Source: CBDFGS01 sp965247255 (GTDB lineage: Bacteria > Chloroflexota > Dehalococcoidia > Lucifugimonadales > CAUZJF01). Taken from it: a stretch of DNA of 64,000 nt. How positions within the stretch are numbered: position 1 is the stretch's first letter; each line of letters opens with the position of its first letter. The DNA lies in assembly GCA_965247255.1 (NCBI GenBank), contig CBDFGS010000007.1:62001-126000 (forward strand), read 5' to 3'. Position numbers and translations under genes: made by a program. Below are positions 52,145 to 60,765 of this stretch, in pieces. The notes beneath the pieces were generated by a model. That model was not told the origin of the DNA and made no database searches. It saw nothing but the letters and a program-made list of their open reading frames with translations.

Positions 52145-53514
52145 AGTAGAGTCCCAGGAAGTGGTGTAAGAAGAGGAGGGGGTCTGGAGTAAGAGAGACC
52201 ACCGCGTCATCCTTAGCGGGCAAAACAGAAGCTCGAGAAAGGAGGACAACGGTGGTCAAGGAAAGGATGGACCTGCTGGAGTTGTTGCGCAAGGGGGGAA
52301 TGGACGGTGACGTGGACTTCCTACGGGAGGCTCTGAGAGTGCTGGTAGAGGGGATCATGGATGCGGAGGTGTCTGCGAGGACCGGTGCTGAGTATGGAGA
52401 ACGCAGCCCTGAGCGGGTGACCCAGCGCAACGGGTATCGGTCCCGGGCGTGGGATACCCGGGTAGGGACTATGGAGCTGCACATCCCGAAGCTTCGAGAG
52501 GGGAGCTACTTCCCGAGCCTGCTGGAGCCACGGCGTCGCAGCGAGCGAGCTCTGCTGGCGGTGATCCAGCAGGCCTATGTGGAAGGTGTATCGACAAGGC
52601 GGGTGGACGACCTGGTCAAGGCCCTGGGGTGCGAGGGTATCTCCAAGAGCCAGGTGTCGCGTATCTGTCAGGAGCTGGACGTGGTGGTGGATGGCTTCCT
52701 GGGCCGTCCGCTGGACGGCGGACCATATCCCTACCTGTGGCTGGACGGACTAACCCAGAAGGTCAGAGAGGACGGCAGGATCGTCAACGTCAGCGTGGTG
52801 GTGGCAACGGCGGTCAATGGCGAGGGCAAGCGGGAGATCATTGGGATGGACGTGGGTACCAGCGAAGACGGCGCCTTCTGGCTGGCCTTTCTGCGCTCAC
52901 TGTCCGCCAGGGGTCTGAGCGGGGTGGATCTGGTGGTATCGGATGCGCATCAGGGACTCAGGGATGCCATCGCGACTGTCTTCGGTGGGGCCAGCTGGCA
53001 ACGGTGCCGCACCCACTTCATGACCAACCTGCTCACTCGGGTCCCCAGGCGCGCTCAGCCCTGGGTGGCCAACATGGTCCGCACCATCTACCAGCAGCCG
53101 TCCCCTCAGGAGGTCCACGCACAGCTCGAGCGGGTGATCGCCCAGCTACAGGACCCGTTCCCTCAGGTGGCCTCTCTACTGGACGAGGCTGGTGCGGACG
53201 TCCTGGCCTTCTCCAGCTTCCCTGTCCCCCACTGGAAGAAGATCTGGTCCAACAACCCCCTGGAGCGCCTCAACAAGGAGATACGGCGTCGCACCGATGT
53301 CGTGGGCATCTTCCCTAACCGACCAGCCGTGCGTCGCCTGGTTGGCGCCGTCCTCGCTGAACAGCACGACGAATGGGCCGTCGGCCGTCTATACACGACA
53401 CCCGCGGTCTACAGCATCGACGAAGCTCTACCCGAGGCGGATCTAGCGAAGGCAGTGGCATAGACAGCGATCAACAGGATGACGTACTCTTACACCACTT
53501 GACGGGACGTGACC
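52145..53514 (+). mobile_element. IS256-family element 2, inserted in IS1380 copy B
   Basis: It begins AGTAGAGTCCCAGGAAGTGG and ends (reversed) GGTCACGTCCCGTCAAGTGG. It is flanked by CTGTCTCTG on both sides (8-9 bases). It is inverted relative to element 1, with 309 bases of IS1380 between them. Confidence 0.9.
52252..53463 (+). CDS. IS256-family (mutator) transposase 2
   Basis: A 403-residue protein with the same plan as transposase 1: first Asp in YPYLWLDGLTQKVREDGRIV, second in VDLVVSDAHQGLRDA, and Glu in NPLERLNKEIRR. Start GTG 52252, about 9 bases after AAAGGAGG. Many substitutions separate it from element 1 before about residue 240. From WQRCRTH to near the C-terminus the two are the same apart from one residue near the end. 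Complete and probably active. Confidence 0.95.
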   Translation: MVKERMDLLELLRKGGMDGDVDFLREALRVLVEGIMDAEVSARTGAEYGERSPERVTQRNGYRSRAWDTRVGTMELHIPKLREGSYFPSLLEPRRRSERALLAVIQQAYVEGVSTRRVDDLVKALGCEGISKSQVSRICQELDVVVDGFLGRPLDGGPYPYLWLDGLTQKVREDGRIVNVSVVVATAVNGEGKREIIGMDVGTSEDGAFWLAFLRSLSARGLSGVDLVVSDAHQGLRDAIATVFGGASWQRCRTHFMTNLLTRVPRRAQPWVANMVRTIYQQPSPQEVHAQLERVIAQLQDPFPQVASLLDEAGADVLAFSSFPVPHWKKIWSNNPLERLNKEIRRRTDVVGIFPNRPAVRRLVGAVLAEQHDEWAVGRLYTTPAVYSIDEALPEADLAKAVA

Positions 53515-53813
53515 CTGTCTCTGTGAGCCCCAGAGCGGCATCAAGCTCGCGGCATGCCAGGAGTCCGGCGTCCGAGGTGATGGTAGCGCCACGAAAATCC
53601 AGGCGGACTCTGCGGTCGAATTGGAGCTCCAAAGGGGTCTCGGAGCTTTCACCCATTGGGTGCCTCCAGCGAGATTGCGGTATCCAGAACTAGACCCGCT
53701 AGCTCGGCCAGTCTAGCACCCACACTGCCCATAATGCCCAGGTATGCGGCTCAAATAGGCAGCACTCTTACCGGATTACGCCGCACCCACGCGGCTGATC
53801 TGGGAAATGTGGG

Positions 53814-54157
53814 TTATATTGCCAAGATGAACCGGAGCTGACAAGGATGGTCTAGAACGTCCACAGCACGTATCGGTACCGCAACCAGCAAGCTTCATGG
53901 CGGTCGCACAATAGCGCCGGAACTCTCCGGTACTCTTGGGCGACTAGGTTGGAGGGGGCAGAAGGTGGCCGGTCGAGGACGGCTGGTTAGTTACCGGCCT
54001 GAGGAGGTTGGTCCTCAAAGTGCTTGGGCCTGCTGCCGACCCAGACGACCCAACACCATCGGCCACTGCATACGTGAGATGGTGCTCTACAGTTCCAGCC
54101 TGCTAGACTGCATTTGGCAAAGCGACTACATTAGACCAGTATCCGATCAGCAGTCTT
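53814..54157. other. Region of about 340 bases with a decayed copy of a methyltransferase gene segment
   Basis: On the minus strand 53,870-53,955 can be read GEFRRYCATAMKLAG, matching KFRRYCATVMKHAG at about 56,330-56,375. The two DNA segments are clearly related but diverged. Nothing else resembles a gene. Confidence 0.5.
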
Positions 54158-54847
54158 ATGGAGAGCACGATGTCTTGCGCGCAAAACTATGAAGCGGTGA
54201 TTTTCGACCTTTGGGGCACCTTGGTAGACAGTTACCCTCGGCGCGCGATGGAGGTGGCCGGTCTCCTTGGCGTGGAACAAGACGATTTCGCCAGAGCGTG
54301 GTCCGTTACGCTGAAAGAGCGTATGGTAGGCACTCTCCTGTCGACAGAGGCTGTCCTCGCCGGCGTGTGCAGAGAGCTTCGAGTCGAGCCTAAGCAAGGT
54401 CGCGTCAGGGACGCCGCCCAGTTCAGGCTCTCTTACGTACGCAAAGCATTGACAAAAGCCCGTCCCGGCTCGCTGGAAACGCTGGCTGCGCTGAAGGAGT
54501 CCGGCTACAAGACTGGCCTCATCACAAACTGCGATGAAGAAACCTCCCGGCTGTGGCCATCGACGCCATTCGCCTCGCTAATGGACACTGCGGTGCTCTC
54601 CTACGAGGTCGGCCTCGCCAAGCCTGACCCTCGCATCTTTGTGCTAGCCGCCCATCGGCTGGGCGTCAAAGTTGAGGGTTGTCTTTTCGTAGGAGACGGT
54701 GGCAGCGGAGAACTCACCGGTGCAGCGAAGGCAGGCATGACAGCCATGCTTGTGTGCGCCCCGCACGATCGCGAGGACGAGGAGCAAAGGGGTTGGACTG
54801 GCCACAAGATATCAGCCATCCCTGAGGTTCTTGATGTGTTGCTCTAG
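54158..54847 (+). CDS. HAD-superfamily hydrolase (phosphatase-like)
   Basis: A 229-residue protein. Motif I is VIFDLWGTLVDS, with the nucleophilic Asp kept and Trp two residues on, a variant common in this family. Motif II is GLITNCDE. Motif III is around the Lys of VGLAKPDPRIFVLAA, and motif IV is GCLFVGDGGSGELTGAAKAG. The helical cap at residues 20-95 places it in subclass I. ATG 54170 (fifth codon) has GGAGAG 4-8 bases upstream and may be the true start. It is the only clearly intact enzyme in this decayed stretch, and its substrate is unknown. Confidence 0.88.
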   Translation: MESTMSCAQNYEAVIFDLWGTLVDSYPRRAMEVAGLLGVEQDDFARAWSVTLKERMVGTLLSTEAVLAGVCRELRVEPKQGRVRDAAQFRLSYVRKALTKARPGSLETLAALKESGYKTGLITNCDEETSRLWPSTPFASLMDTAVLSYEVGLAKPDPRIFVLAAHRLGVKVEGCLFVGDGGSGELTGAAKAGMTAMLVCAPHDREDEEQRGWTGHKISAIPEVLDVLL

Positions 54848-54899
54848 TCCTGAACATATCGCCGATTCACATCGGACGCGATTGATGGGCGCACGTACG

Positions 54900-54986
54900 A
54901 TGCCGAACCCACCCATAAAGAGTCTCCTATTCGATTTGGACGACACCCTAATTGACCGATCAGAGGCATTCGCGCGTCTCTTTTGA
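54900..54986 (+). pseudogene. Stub of a second HAD hydrolase
   Basis: The frame MPNPPIKSLLFDLDDTLIDR then SEAFARLF and a stop. It holds motif I (DLDDT) and the first cap residues only, 28 codons. The gene is truncated, and downstream DNA to 55,229 shows no continuation. Confidence 0.7.
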
Positions 54987-55229
54987 GCCGTGGATATTTA
55001 GAAGCTCTCCTAGTAGCACTATTCCCGGTTTCCGCACTTCCAGTATTGGTACCGCGAGGTTTCTAGGTACGGATTGGGGGGCGACCATCGGTACCGCTAG
55101 CCTGTAGCCCAATGATCTATGAGGTCTAGTTCAGGTGTATAGCGCTTGGCCGTATTTTTCGATGGCTGACGAGCTCCTGTTCAAGGTCAATGGTGCTGGT
55201 CGGACTATGGCAGATGTTGCCTTATGTGA
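54987..55229. other. About 240 bases without a recognisable gene
   Basis: Base composition is lower in GC than the chromosome. A few short palindromes around GGTACCG occur at 55,048 and 55,091. No coding pattern was found. Confidence 0.3.
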
Positions 55230-55646
55230 TCAGCGATATAGTACTCGCCTTCGAGGCTCTTTTCTGGGCTTGGTGGGCTGTTTGCCCTCCACCACCGCGA
55301 TTTGCGACGGCCCGTCGCCCCAGTTAGAGCCCACTCTGCGGCGGGGCACTACGTGCATACGGAAGTGCGGCACTTCCTGTCCGGCTACGACGCCGTTGTT
55401 CTGGTAGAGATGCAAGCCTTCGGGGTCGTACGCCTTTGCTAGCGCCATAGCCACTCTCCGGACCGCATGTATGATCGCGGTGGCCTCTTCGTCGGTCAGA
55501 TCGAGGAGCGTGGGAGCATGCCTGCGAGGGATTACGTAGACCTGGCCCCACTCAAACTGCCTCCAGTTTACAAGTGTCAGTGTTCGATCAGTCTCTTCTA
55601 CATCTCCTTCTCTTCGCGCCCAGCGATAATCTGACAAAAGAAGCAT
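55230..55646 (-). pseudogene. HIT-family hydrolase with the nucleophilic histidine changed to arginine
   Basis: A 138-residue frame. The N-terminus (RWARREGDVEETDRTLTLVN) and WGQVYVIPRRHAPTLLDLTD match bacterial HIT proteins of the diadenosine tetraphosphate hydrolase type. The histidine triad, normally His-x-His-x-His, reads PHFRMHVVPRR: codon CGT (Arg) stands where CAT or CAC (His) is expected, and this middle His is the nucleophile. The end (KPRKEPRRRVLYR) also departs from the family, which normally continues with a helix. So the product is either inactive or a decaying gene. It lies among other broken genes. Confidence 0.75.
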
Positions 55647-55729
55647 GGATCGTCTGGCGACGGTCGCTTGCCCCTGCGCGCTCCGCCTGGGCCAGTTGGT
55701 ACCTCAATGGGCAATGTCAACCTCCTGTA

Positions 55730-56410
55730 TCACCCGACCTTCACGCCTTCCCACTCTCTGCGCAGGACCTCTGGTCTGTGCAATCCAAGTCTCGGAACGC
55801 ATCTGTGCTGCTCGCTCTCGTCCGCCGTCTCAGCCGTGCCTGGGCAGTGGACGATGTACCCGCCGGGCGCTGCGACGCGCTCGAACTCCATTAACTCTTC
55901 CTCGAGGTGCCATCCGCTCGCGCGCGAAGTGATCACCACGTCTGCAAAGGTATTCGGCCGGGGGGATAAGGTGGCCGAAGCTGTCGACGACGTGGATGTT
56001 GCGCTGTCCCCTATGGGCCGCTTTTTCTCGGATGAACCGTCGGAGTTGAGCGACCGGCTCTGCGGCAAACATCGTGTGTCGGCCGTCAAAGCAGCCTCGA
56101 GCCCCACCCGACCCGTCCCGGAGCCCACGTCGACGACAATTTGCCGTCGAGAGGCGCGATGTTCGTGACCTCCGCAAAGTCCCAGTAATGGAACTCCAGG
56201 CGGTCGTAAACCTGTGGGCACTTGTTGACAGCAGAGGGAATCGCATGTCCATGGCCCATCGAACCTATGAACGCTCCTGAGAGGCACGTTCTCGTTCCAA
56301 GAGGGTCGAGACAATATCGATACCGTAACCGGCATGTTTCATTACGGTCGCGCAATAGCGACGAAACTTTCCACTACTCCTGGGCCGTTGGGTTGGGTAC
56401 CCGATGAGTT
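55730..56410 (-). pseudogene. Class I SAM methyltransferase broken by several frameshifts
   Basis: Pieces of one protein can be followed in three frames. They are FRRYCATVMKHAGYGIDIVS and LLERERA, then FIGSMGHGHAIPSAVNKCPQ with VYDRLEFHYWDFAEVTNIAP, and then motif I VVDVGSGTGRVGLEAALTAD. These are followed by FAAEPVAQLRRFIREKAAHR with HVVDSFGHLIPP, and finally FADVVITSRASGWHLEEELM with PGGYIVHCPGTAE. At least four frame changes are needed to join them, so the gene is dead. Order and content show an originally ordinary methyltransferase of about 230 residues. A second decayed copy of its start is at 53,870-53,955. Confidence 0.8.
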
Positions 56411-56524
56411 GAGGGCACAGATCTCGGCGCGGCGACGGCCGACCTCGCCAAGCCTCCAAGGCGATGCCGGCCTGTCGGGCTCTATCTCGGGCTTCGAATG
56501 GCGTACCAGTACGAGGTGACTCAA
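56411..56524 (-). pseudogene. N-terminal stub of a histidine phosphatase (phosphoglycerate mutase-like)
   Basis: From reverse ATG 56524 the frame reads MSHLVLVRHSKPEIEPDRPA, SPWRLGEVGRRRAEIC, with the RHG-like motif as LVRHSKPE. After about 38 residues the similarity stops and the sequence runs into the methyltransferase remnant. The rest of the phosphatase is missing. Confidence 0.7.
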
Positions 56525-57687
56525 CCGCCATCCACCTCGCGGCTACCATCGACAGTCTGTTCCCACTCCTCCCGCAGCAGGCTGTAGAAGACCATGTCGA
56601 TCCGCGGGCAGCCGGGCCTTGGGTCCTTGCGACGGCTTCGCGCCACTCCCTCTCGTCTCATACCCAGCTTCTCCATCACCCTCCAGGAGCGCCGGTTACG
56701 GATGTCCGCCTGGGACGAAATCCTGTGCAGCCCTCGTTCTGCAAACCCCCAATCGACTACCGCGGCGCCGGCCTCCGTCATGAGCCCTCGCCCCCAGTGC
56801 GATTTCGCCAGAGCGTAGTCGATCTCCCCTCTTTCGTGCTTCGAGTCGACGGTCAGGATGATGCCACCCACTCCGGCTCCGTCCAGCACTATGGCCCAGG
56901 AGAACTGAGTACACGGCGCCGTCATCCTGCCGGCGATGAACTCCTCCGCGCTTCGCCGCATGTACGGCTGCGGCACGGAGTCCAGGAGATACTCCGCCCA
57001 CTCGGGGTCTCTGGCGTACTCAAACACATCGTCGACGTCTCCCGGCCGGAATGGCCGCAGGACGAGCCGAGGAGTCGTCAGCTCGGGGAGGTCGCCCCGT
57101 TCCGTCGTATTCCACTCCTCCGGTGGGAGGGCTACAGGCGGCAGCGGGCCGCCGGGCCCGCTCCATTCGGACCTGAGCACAGAGTAGCAGACCCCATCAA
57201 CCCGCTCTCCCTGTTCGACTTCGTCACTTCGATAGATCGCCTCGCGCGTCATGCCCAGCTTTTGCATCACGCGCAGGGAGCGCCTGTGCCGCGCGTCCAC
57301 CAGCGCGTAGACCTTCGCGAGCCTGTACTCGTGGAACCCCCAATCACAGACGGCCGACGCAGCCTCAGGAGCCAGTCCCTGTCCCCACATATCTCTGGCG
57401 ATGTCGTAGCCGAGCTCCGCCTTCCTATCCTCGTCCTCGGGATCGACGCTCAGGCTGATCAGACCTACGACGCGGCCGTCGTACACGACAGCGAATACGG
57501 CACCCTTGTCGCGGGAGGTCAGTACCGCCTGCGCGACCACGTACTCGGCCCGTCCCCGGTCGTACGGCCTCGGGTAGAAGGTCGCCCATTCGGGATCGCT
57601 TGCGTATTCGAGAACCGCGTCGATATCCGACAGCCTGAAGGGTTTGAGCAGAAGCCGCTCCGTCCTCAGCTCGATGGGTTTGGTCAC
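56521..57687 (-). CDS. Tandem GNAT acetyltransferase (two RimJ/RimL-like domains)
   Basis: A 388-residue protein started at GTG 57687, which has AGGAGG 7 bases upstream; an ATG at 57717 is possible but less well placed. Each half carries the acetyl-CoA fold of the RimJ/RimL group. Domain 1 has IELRTERLLLKPFRLSDIDA, ELGYDIARDMWGQGLAPEAA and VYALVDARHRRSLRVMQKLG. Domain 2 has LTTPRLVLRPFRPGDVDDVF, EIDYALAKSHWGRGLMTEAG and SQADIRNRRSWRVMEKLGMR. Both retain the WGQG/WGRG CoA loop. The two halves look like an internal duplication. The target may be ribosomal protein N-termini, antibiotics or other amines. Confidence 0.9.
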   Translation of the reverse strand: MTKPIELRTERLLLKPFRLSDIDAVLEYASDPEWATFYPRPYDRGRAEYVVAQAVLTSRDKGAVFAVVYDGRVVGLISLSVDPEDEDRKAELGYDIARDMWGQGLAPEAASAVCDWGFHEYRLAKVYALVDARHRRSLRVMQKLGMTREAIYRSDEVEQGERVDGVCYSVLRSEWSGPGGPLPPVALPPEEWNTTERGDLPELTTPRLVLRPFRPGDVDDVFEYARDPEWAEYLLDSVPQPYMRRSAEEFIAGRMTAPCTQFSWAIVLDGAGVGGIILTVDSKHERGEIDYALAKSHWGRGLMTEAGAAVVDWGFAERGLHRISSQADIRNRRSWRVMEKLGMRREGVARSRRKDPRPGCPRIDMVFYSLLREEWEQTVDGSREVDGG

Positions 57688-57751
57688 AACGGTACCTCCT
57701 ACCAGGTATGCCTTCATGCGCGTTCATCGCCATCGCCTTCAGGTATCATAA

Positions 57752-59494
57752 CCTGGATTTCCCAGATAGACCCAAGTGGTGATTGGCGTTCCTGTGATTA
57801 CTATGAATATTCTGATTACTAAACGGATATAATGGGAGTCTATACATTATAATACACCCATGAATATAGGTTCTGGCTTCTGATTACGTAATCGTGTTGG
57901 AGGCACCTTATGGGTGACGACGAAAAGACCCCTCTCAAGCTCGACTTTGACTCCAAAGTTCACGTGGAGTTTCGCGGTGCTACCATCACCTCAGACGCAG
58001 GACTGCTGGCGTGCAGAGAGCTTGATGACGCCCTAAGCCTGACCGACTCTGCCGACGAATTCCTCAAAGAGAGTCGAACGGGCAAAAACATCCTGCATCA
58101 GCTAATCCCACTGCTGAGACAGTCAGTCTACAGCCGCCTCGCTGGATACGACGACACCAATGATGCCGACCGCCTTTCCCAAGACCCATCCCTGAGAGTA
58201 GTGGTAGGCTGGAAAGGCCCTGACAGGAACGCGGCCAGCACCAGCGAGATGGGTAGGTTCGAGACGGAGTTGCTGACACAAAAGGAAAACCTCAAGGGCA
58301 TTGAGCGGCTGAATGTCGAATGGATAAAACGTGCATTAGCCAAGACCGTACACAGGCGTATCATCCTGGACATCGACAGTTCGGAGAGTCCGGTGCATGG
58401 CGAGCAGGAGGAAGCAGCCTACAACGGCCACTTTGGATGCATGTGCTATCACCCCTTGTTCTGCTTCAACCAGTTTGGAGATTGCGAAGGGGCGGTTCTC
58501 AGACCAGGCAACGTCCACAGCGCCGATGGCTGGAAGGAGTTCATCAATCCCATCGTCGAGCGCTACCTGAAGCTGGCGGTGAGGCTGCTGTTTCGAGCAG
58601 ACGCTGCTTTTGCCAAGCCTGAGATTTACGAGTACCTGGAGACAAGGCATATCGGCTACGCCATAAGGCTTCCGGCGAACGAAGTGCTTCAGAAGGAAAT
58701 AGCTCACCTGTTGGTACGGCCTACCGAGTGGCCCTCTCAAAAGCCCATCGTCTCGTATCACGACTTCGTTTATCAGGCCCAGAGTTGGAATGTTCCTCGA
58801 AGAGTAGTGGCCAAGGTGGAGTGGCATCAGGGAGAACTGTTCCCAAGAGTAGGCTTCATCGTAACCAACCTGAGCTATCCAACGAAGGGAATAGTCAGCT
58901 TCTACAATGGCAGAGGCACAGCAGAGCAGTGGATTAAAGAGGGGAAATACGCCCTCAATTGGACTCGGCTCTCGTGCCATAAGTTCGTGGCTAATCAGGT
59001 GAGGCTGTGGCTATTCATCCTGGCATACAATCTGGGCAACTTCTTCAGAAGGCTGGCTCTGCCAGAAGCGATAAAGAGCTGGTCCCTGACAAGTATTCAG
59101 ACGAGACTCATCAAGATAGGCGGGCGACTGGTGCGTCATGCGAGGAGGCTTGTGTTCCAGCTTGCCGAGGTGATGGTGACCAGGGAGATGTTCGATGAAA
59201 TGCTGGAGCGGATAGGGAGACTTCGTTTCAATCCTGGATAGGAGCATGTGTCTGTTAGGGAATCGTGATCATATCGAGGCTGCCCTGAGCAAGGTGCGCG
59301 ACTTGCAGCGTGAGGTTCGGTCTGAATAATCCGTTTAGAGCCTTTCCAAGTGGTTTGGAGACTCTGTTTCTCTAGATGAAGTGATATTAGCGCGGTTGGT
59401 GGCAGTTGACAACTTCAGCAGGCGATCTTATAGTCTGGACTGTCTCAGGATGGTGTGTTTATGAAAGCACTGGATTCCATCTGGGAAATATCGG
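57752..59494 (+). mobile_element. IS1380-family element (type 2), copy C, with 5-bp target duplication
   Basis: The ends are CCTGGATTTCCCAGATAGAC and (reversed) CCGATATTTCCCAGATGGAA. The direct repeat CATAA flanks the element (57,747-57,751 and 59,495-59,499). Length 1,743 bases. A perfect TATAAT at 57,828-57,833 and GGAGG before the start codon lie in the left end. This is an independent, recent insertion. Confidence 0.93.
57910..59241 (+). CDS. IS1380-family transposase (type 2), intact
   Basis: A 443-residue DDE transposase with ATG 57910 and GGAGG 8 bases upstream. Shared blocks with type 1 include FRGATITSDAGLLACRELDD, RRIILDIDSSESPVHGEQEE, FYNGRGTAEQWIKEGKYALN and FILAYNLGNFFRRLALPEA. 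Identical in length to type 1 but clearly diverged, so the island has two related IS1380 lineages. The C-terminal part is the same as in copy D at the right edge of the window. Confidence 0.95.
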   Translation: MGDDEKTPLKLDFDSKVHVEFRGATITSDAGLLACRELDDALSLTDSADEFLKESRTGKNILHQLIPLLRQSVYSRLAGYDDTNDADRLSQDPSLRVVVGWKGPDRNAASTSEMGRFETELLTQKENLKGIERLNVEWIKRALAKTVHRRIILDIDSSESPVHGEQEEAAYNGHFGCMCYHPLFCFNQFGDCEGAVLRPGNVHSADGWKEFINPIVERYLKLAVRLLFRADAAFAKPEIYEYLETRHIGYAIRLPANEVLQKEIAHLLVRPTEWPSQKPIVSYHDFVYQAQSWNVPRRVVAKVEWHQGELFPRVGFIVTNLSYPTKGIVSFYNGRGTAEQWIKEGKYALNWTRLSCHKFVANQVRLWLFILAYNLGNFFRRLALPEAIKSWSLTSIQTRLIKIGGRLVRHARRLVFQLAEVMVTREMFDEMLERIGRLRFNPG

Positions 59495-59605
59495 CATAAT
59501 GGTCACGTCATGGCCCTGGGGGCTTCTCCTTGGTCGAGTGAGCGACTAACATGAGGACCGGCGTACCAGGGTAGATGGAACGCCAAACAGCCGTCGAGGA
59601 GCCTT

Positions 59606-60082
59606 TTGGCAGCACAGAGTATGCGCCTGCGCTGCCGGGAGCGTCCCTACATCCGGGCTGAGCGATTGGAGGAACCGATATGGCGCGAGGTGAAGCGGGT
59701 AATCCAGAACCCCGACCTGATCGTCGCCGGTATCGACACCCTCGATTCTCCAGAGGGCGGCGGATTGGAGGAGGAGATCGCCCAGGCCGAGCGAGACCTG
59801 CGGAGCATCCAGATGGAAGAGGACCGCGCCATCAGGCTGTTCGTGTCGGGGAAGATCACCGAGGCCCAGCTCGACCATCAGCGCAAGTTCATCACCGAGC
59901 GGCTTGAGAGCGCCAGGGCGAAGCTGGACGATTACCATGCTCAGGAGGCGGGCGGAGCTGAGAAGCGGCGGCTGATGGAGGCTGTCCTAGCGGAGCGACA
60001 GAACAATCTAGGCGGAAGCTTCCGATGGAAGTCCATTAGCGCAGGGAGTAGATCTGAGGTTCCTCGCTCCGCATCGTCATGA
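59606..60082 (+). pseudogene. C-terminal fragment of a large serine recombinase
   Basis: The frame reads LRCRERPYIRAERLEEPIWR (the RCxRRPYIRAxxLE zinc-domain edge of large serine recombinases). A long coiled coil follows, including EEEIAQAERDLRSIQMEEDR and LDHQRKFITERLESARAKLD. The catalytic N-terminal domain is absent; IS1380 copy C lies upstream. It belongs to a different recombinase group from the one at 61,552-63,096, so two integrative elements have been here. Confidence 0.75.
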
Positions 60083-60197
60083 CAGGATTCTGGGTCGTTT
60101 GCGTTTGGCGACCTGCACACTGGTATACGTAAGCATCAGTTCAGACGGCCGGGGCCCATGGAAGGTCCTCCTCGGGATCGGTACCAAGGTGTCCTTC

Positions 60198-60705
60198 TCA
60201 CCCCAGCGCCATCAACCTCGAGGCTGTGCCACCAAGAATGTCCGCGCGTTCTGAACCGCTCAAAAAATCGCAGTGGACCCTGAACTGGTCCAGGGCCTGC
60301 CGATAGGTGCAGTATCTGGCGGTCAGCGGCATGTCGGTGCCCCACATTAGCCTGTCGGCGCCGATACGCTCGACACACTCCTTGATCGTCGCCTCCGCTT
60401 CTTTCCACGGGTGCTGCCAGACGCTCCCCATCATGATCGGGACCATCAACTGGAGATGGCACCTAGGGGACTTGAACACGTCCCAGATATCCTCCGGAAA
60501 CGCGAACCGCCCGTCCTCCATGAAAGCCAGCCATGGCAGGCCGTGGGTTATCGTCACGTCCGTGTCGGGGTACCGCTCCATCCAGCGAGACAGCGCCCGG
60601 TGCTCGTCCAGATAGGTCTCACGGGAAGACTTTTGGAATTCCCTCGCCCGCTTGCCGCCGTTGTAGAGCGTGAAGAATACCGGTATACAGCTTTGCCATC
60701 GGTCA
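60198..60705 (-). pseudogene. Amidohydrolase-2 family C-terminal fragment
   Basis: The frame can be followed from about 60,705 (IPVFFTLYNGGKRAREFQKS) into LDEHRALSRWMERYPDTDVT, THGLPWLAFMEDGRFAFPED and LMWGTDMPLTARYCTYRQAL (the typical C-terminal metal Asp). A stop lies upstream, so about 200 N-terminal residues holding the HxH metal motif are missing. The enzyme family hydrolyses or decarboxylates aromatic and related carboxylates. Confidence 0.7.
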
Positions 60706-60765
60706 GGACGCTCTCACGCCTGGCGATGGTGATAGAATGTGACGTTAGCAGAATGGGAGGCGTGC

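Larger units (their letters stand above)
49569..53656 (-). pseudogene. IS1380 transposase (type 1) of copy B, in three pieces
   Basis: The N-terminal piece starts at reverse ATG 53656 (MGESSETPLELQFDRRVRLD) and stops at the first IS256 edge (LGLTE). The middle piece is 51,836-52,144 (from TANDYIHESRTGRNVQHPLL to AMAHTS). The C-terminal piece is 50,466-49,569 (from VILDMDSSESPVHG to HPAPG). Together they match the copy A protein almost exactly, with only a few changes (such as D to E and K to E near the start). The copy is inactive but could be moved by the copy A transposase. Confidence 0.9.
49318..53813 (-). mobile_element. IS1380-family element, copy B, inverted and interrupted by two IS256 copies
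   Basis: Same element as copy A, in the opposite orientation: right end CCGGAATTACCCATATCAAG at 49,318, left end (reversed) at 53,813. The two copies face each other around the 46,856-49,317 cargo. Two IS256 insertions at 50,467 and 52,145 split the transposase into three pieces. Flanking 5-base sequences do not match. Confidence 0.88.
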
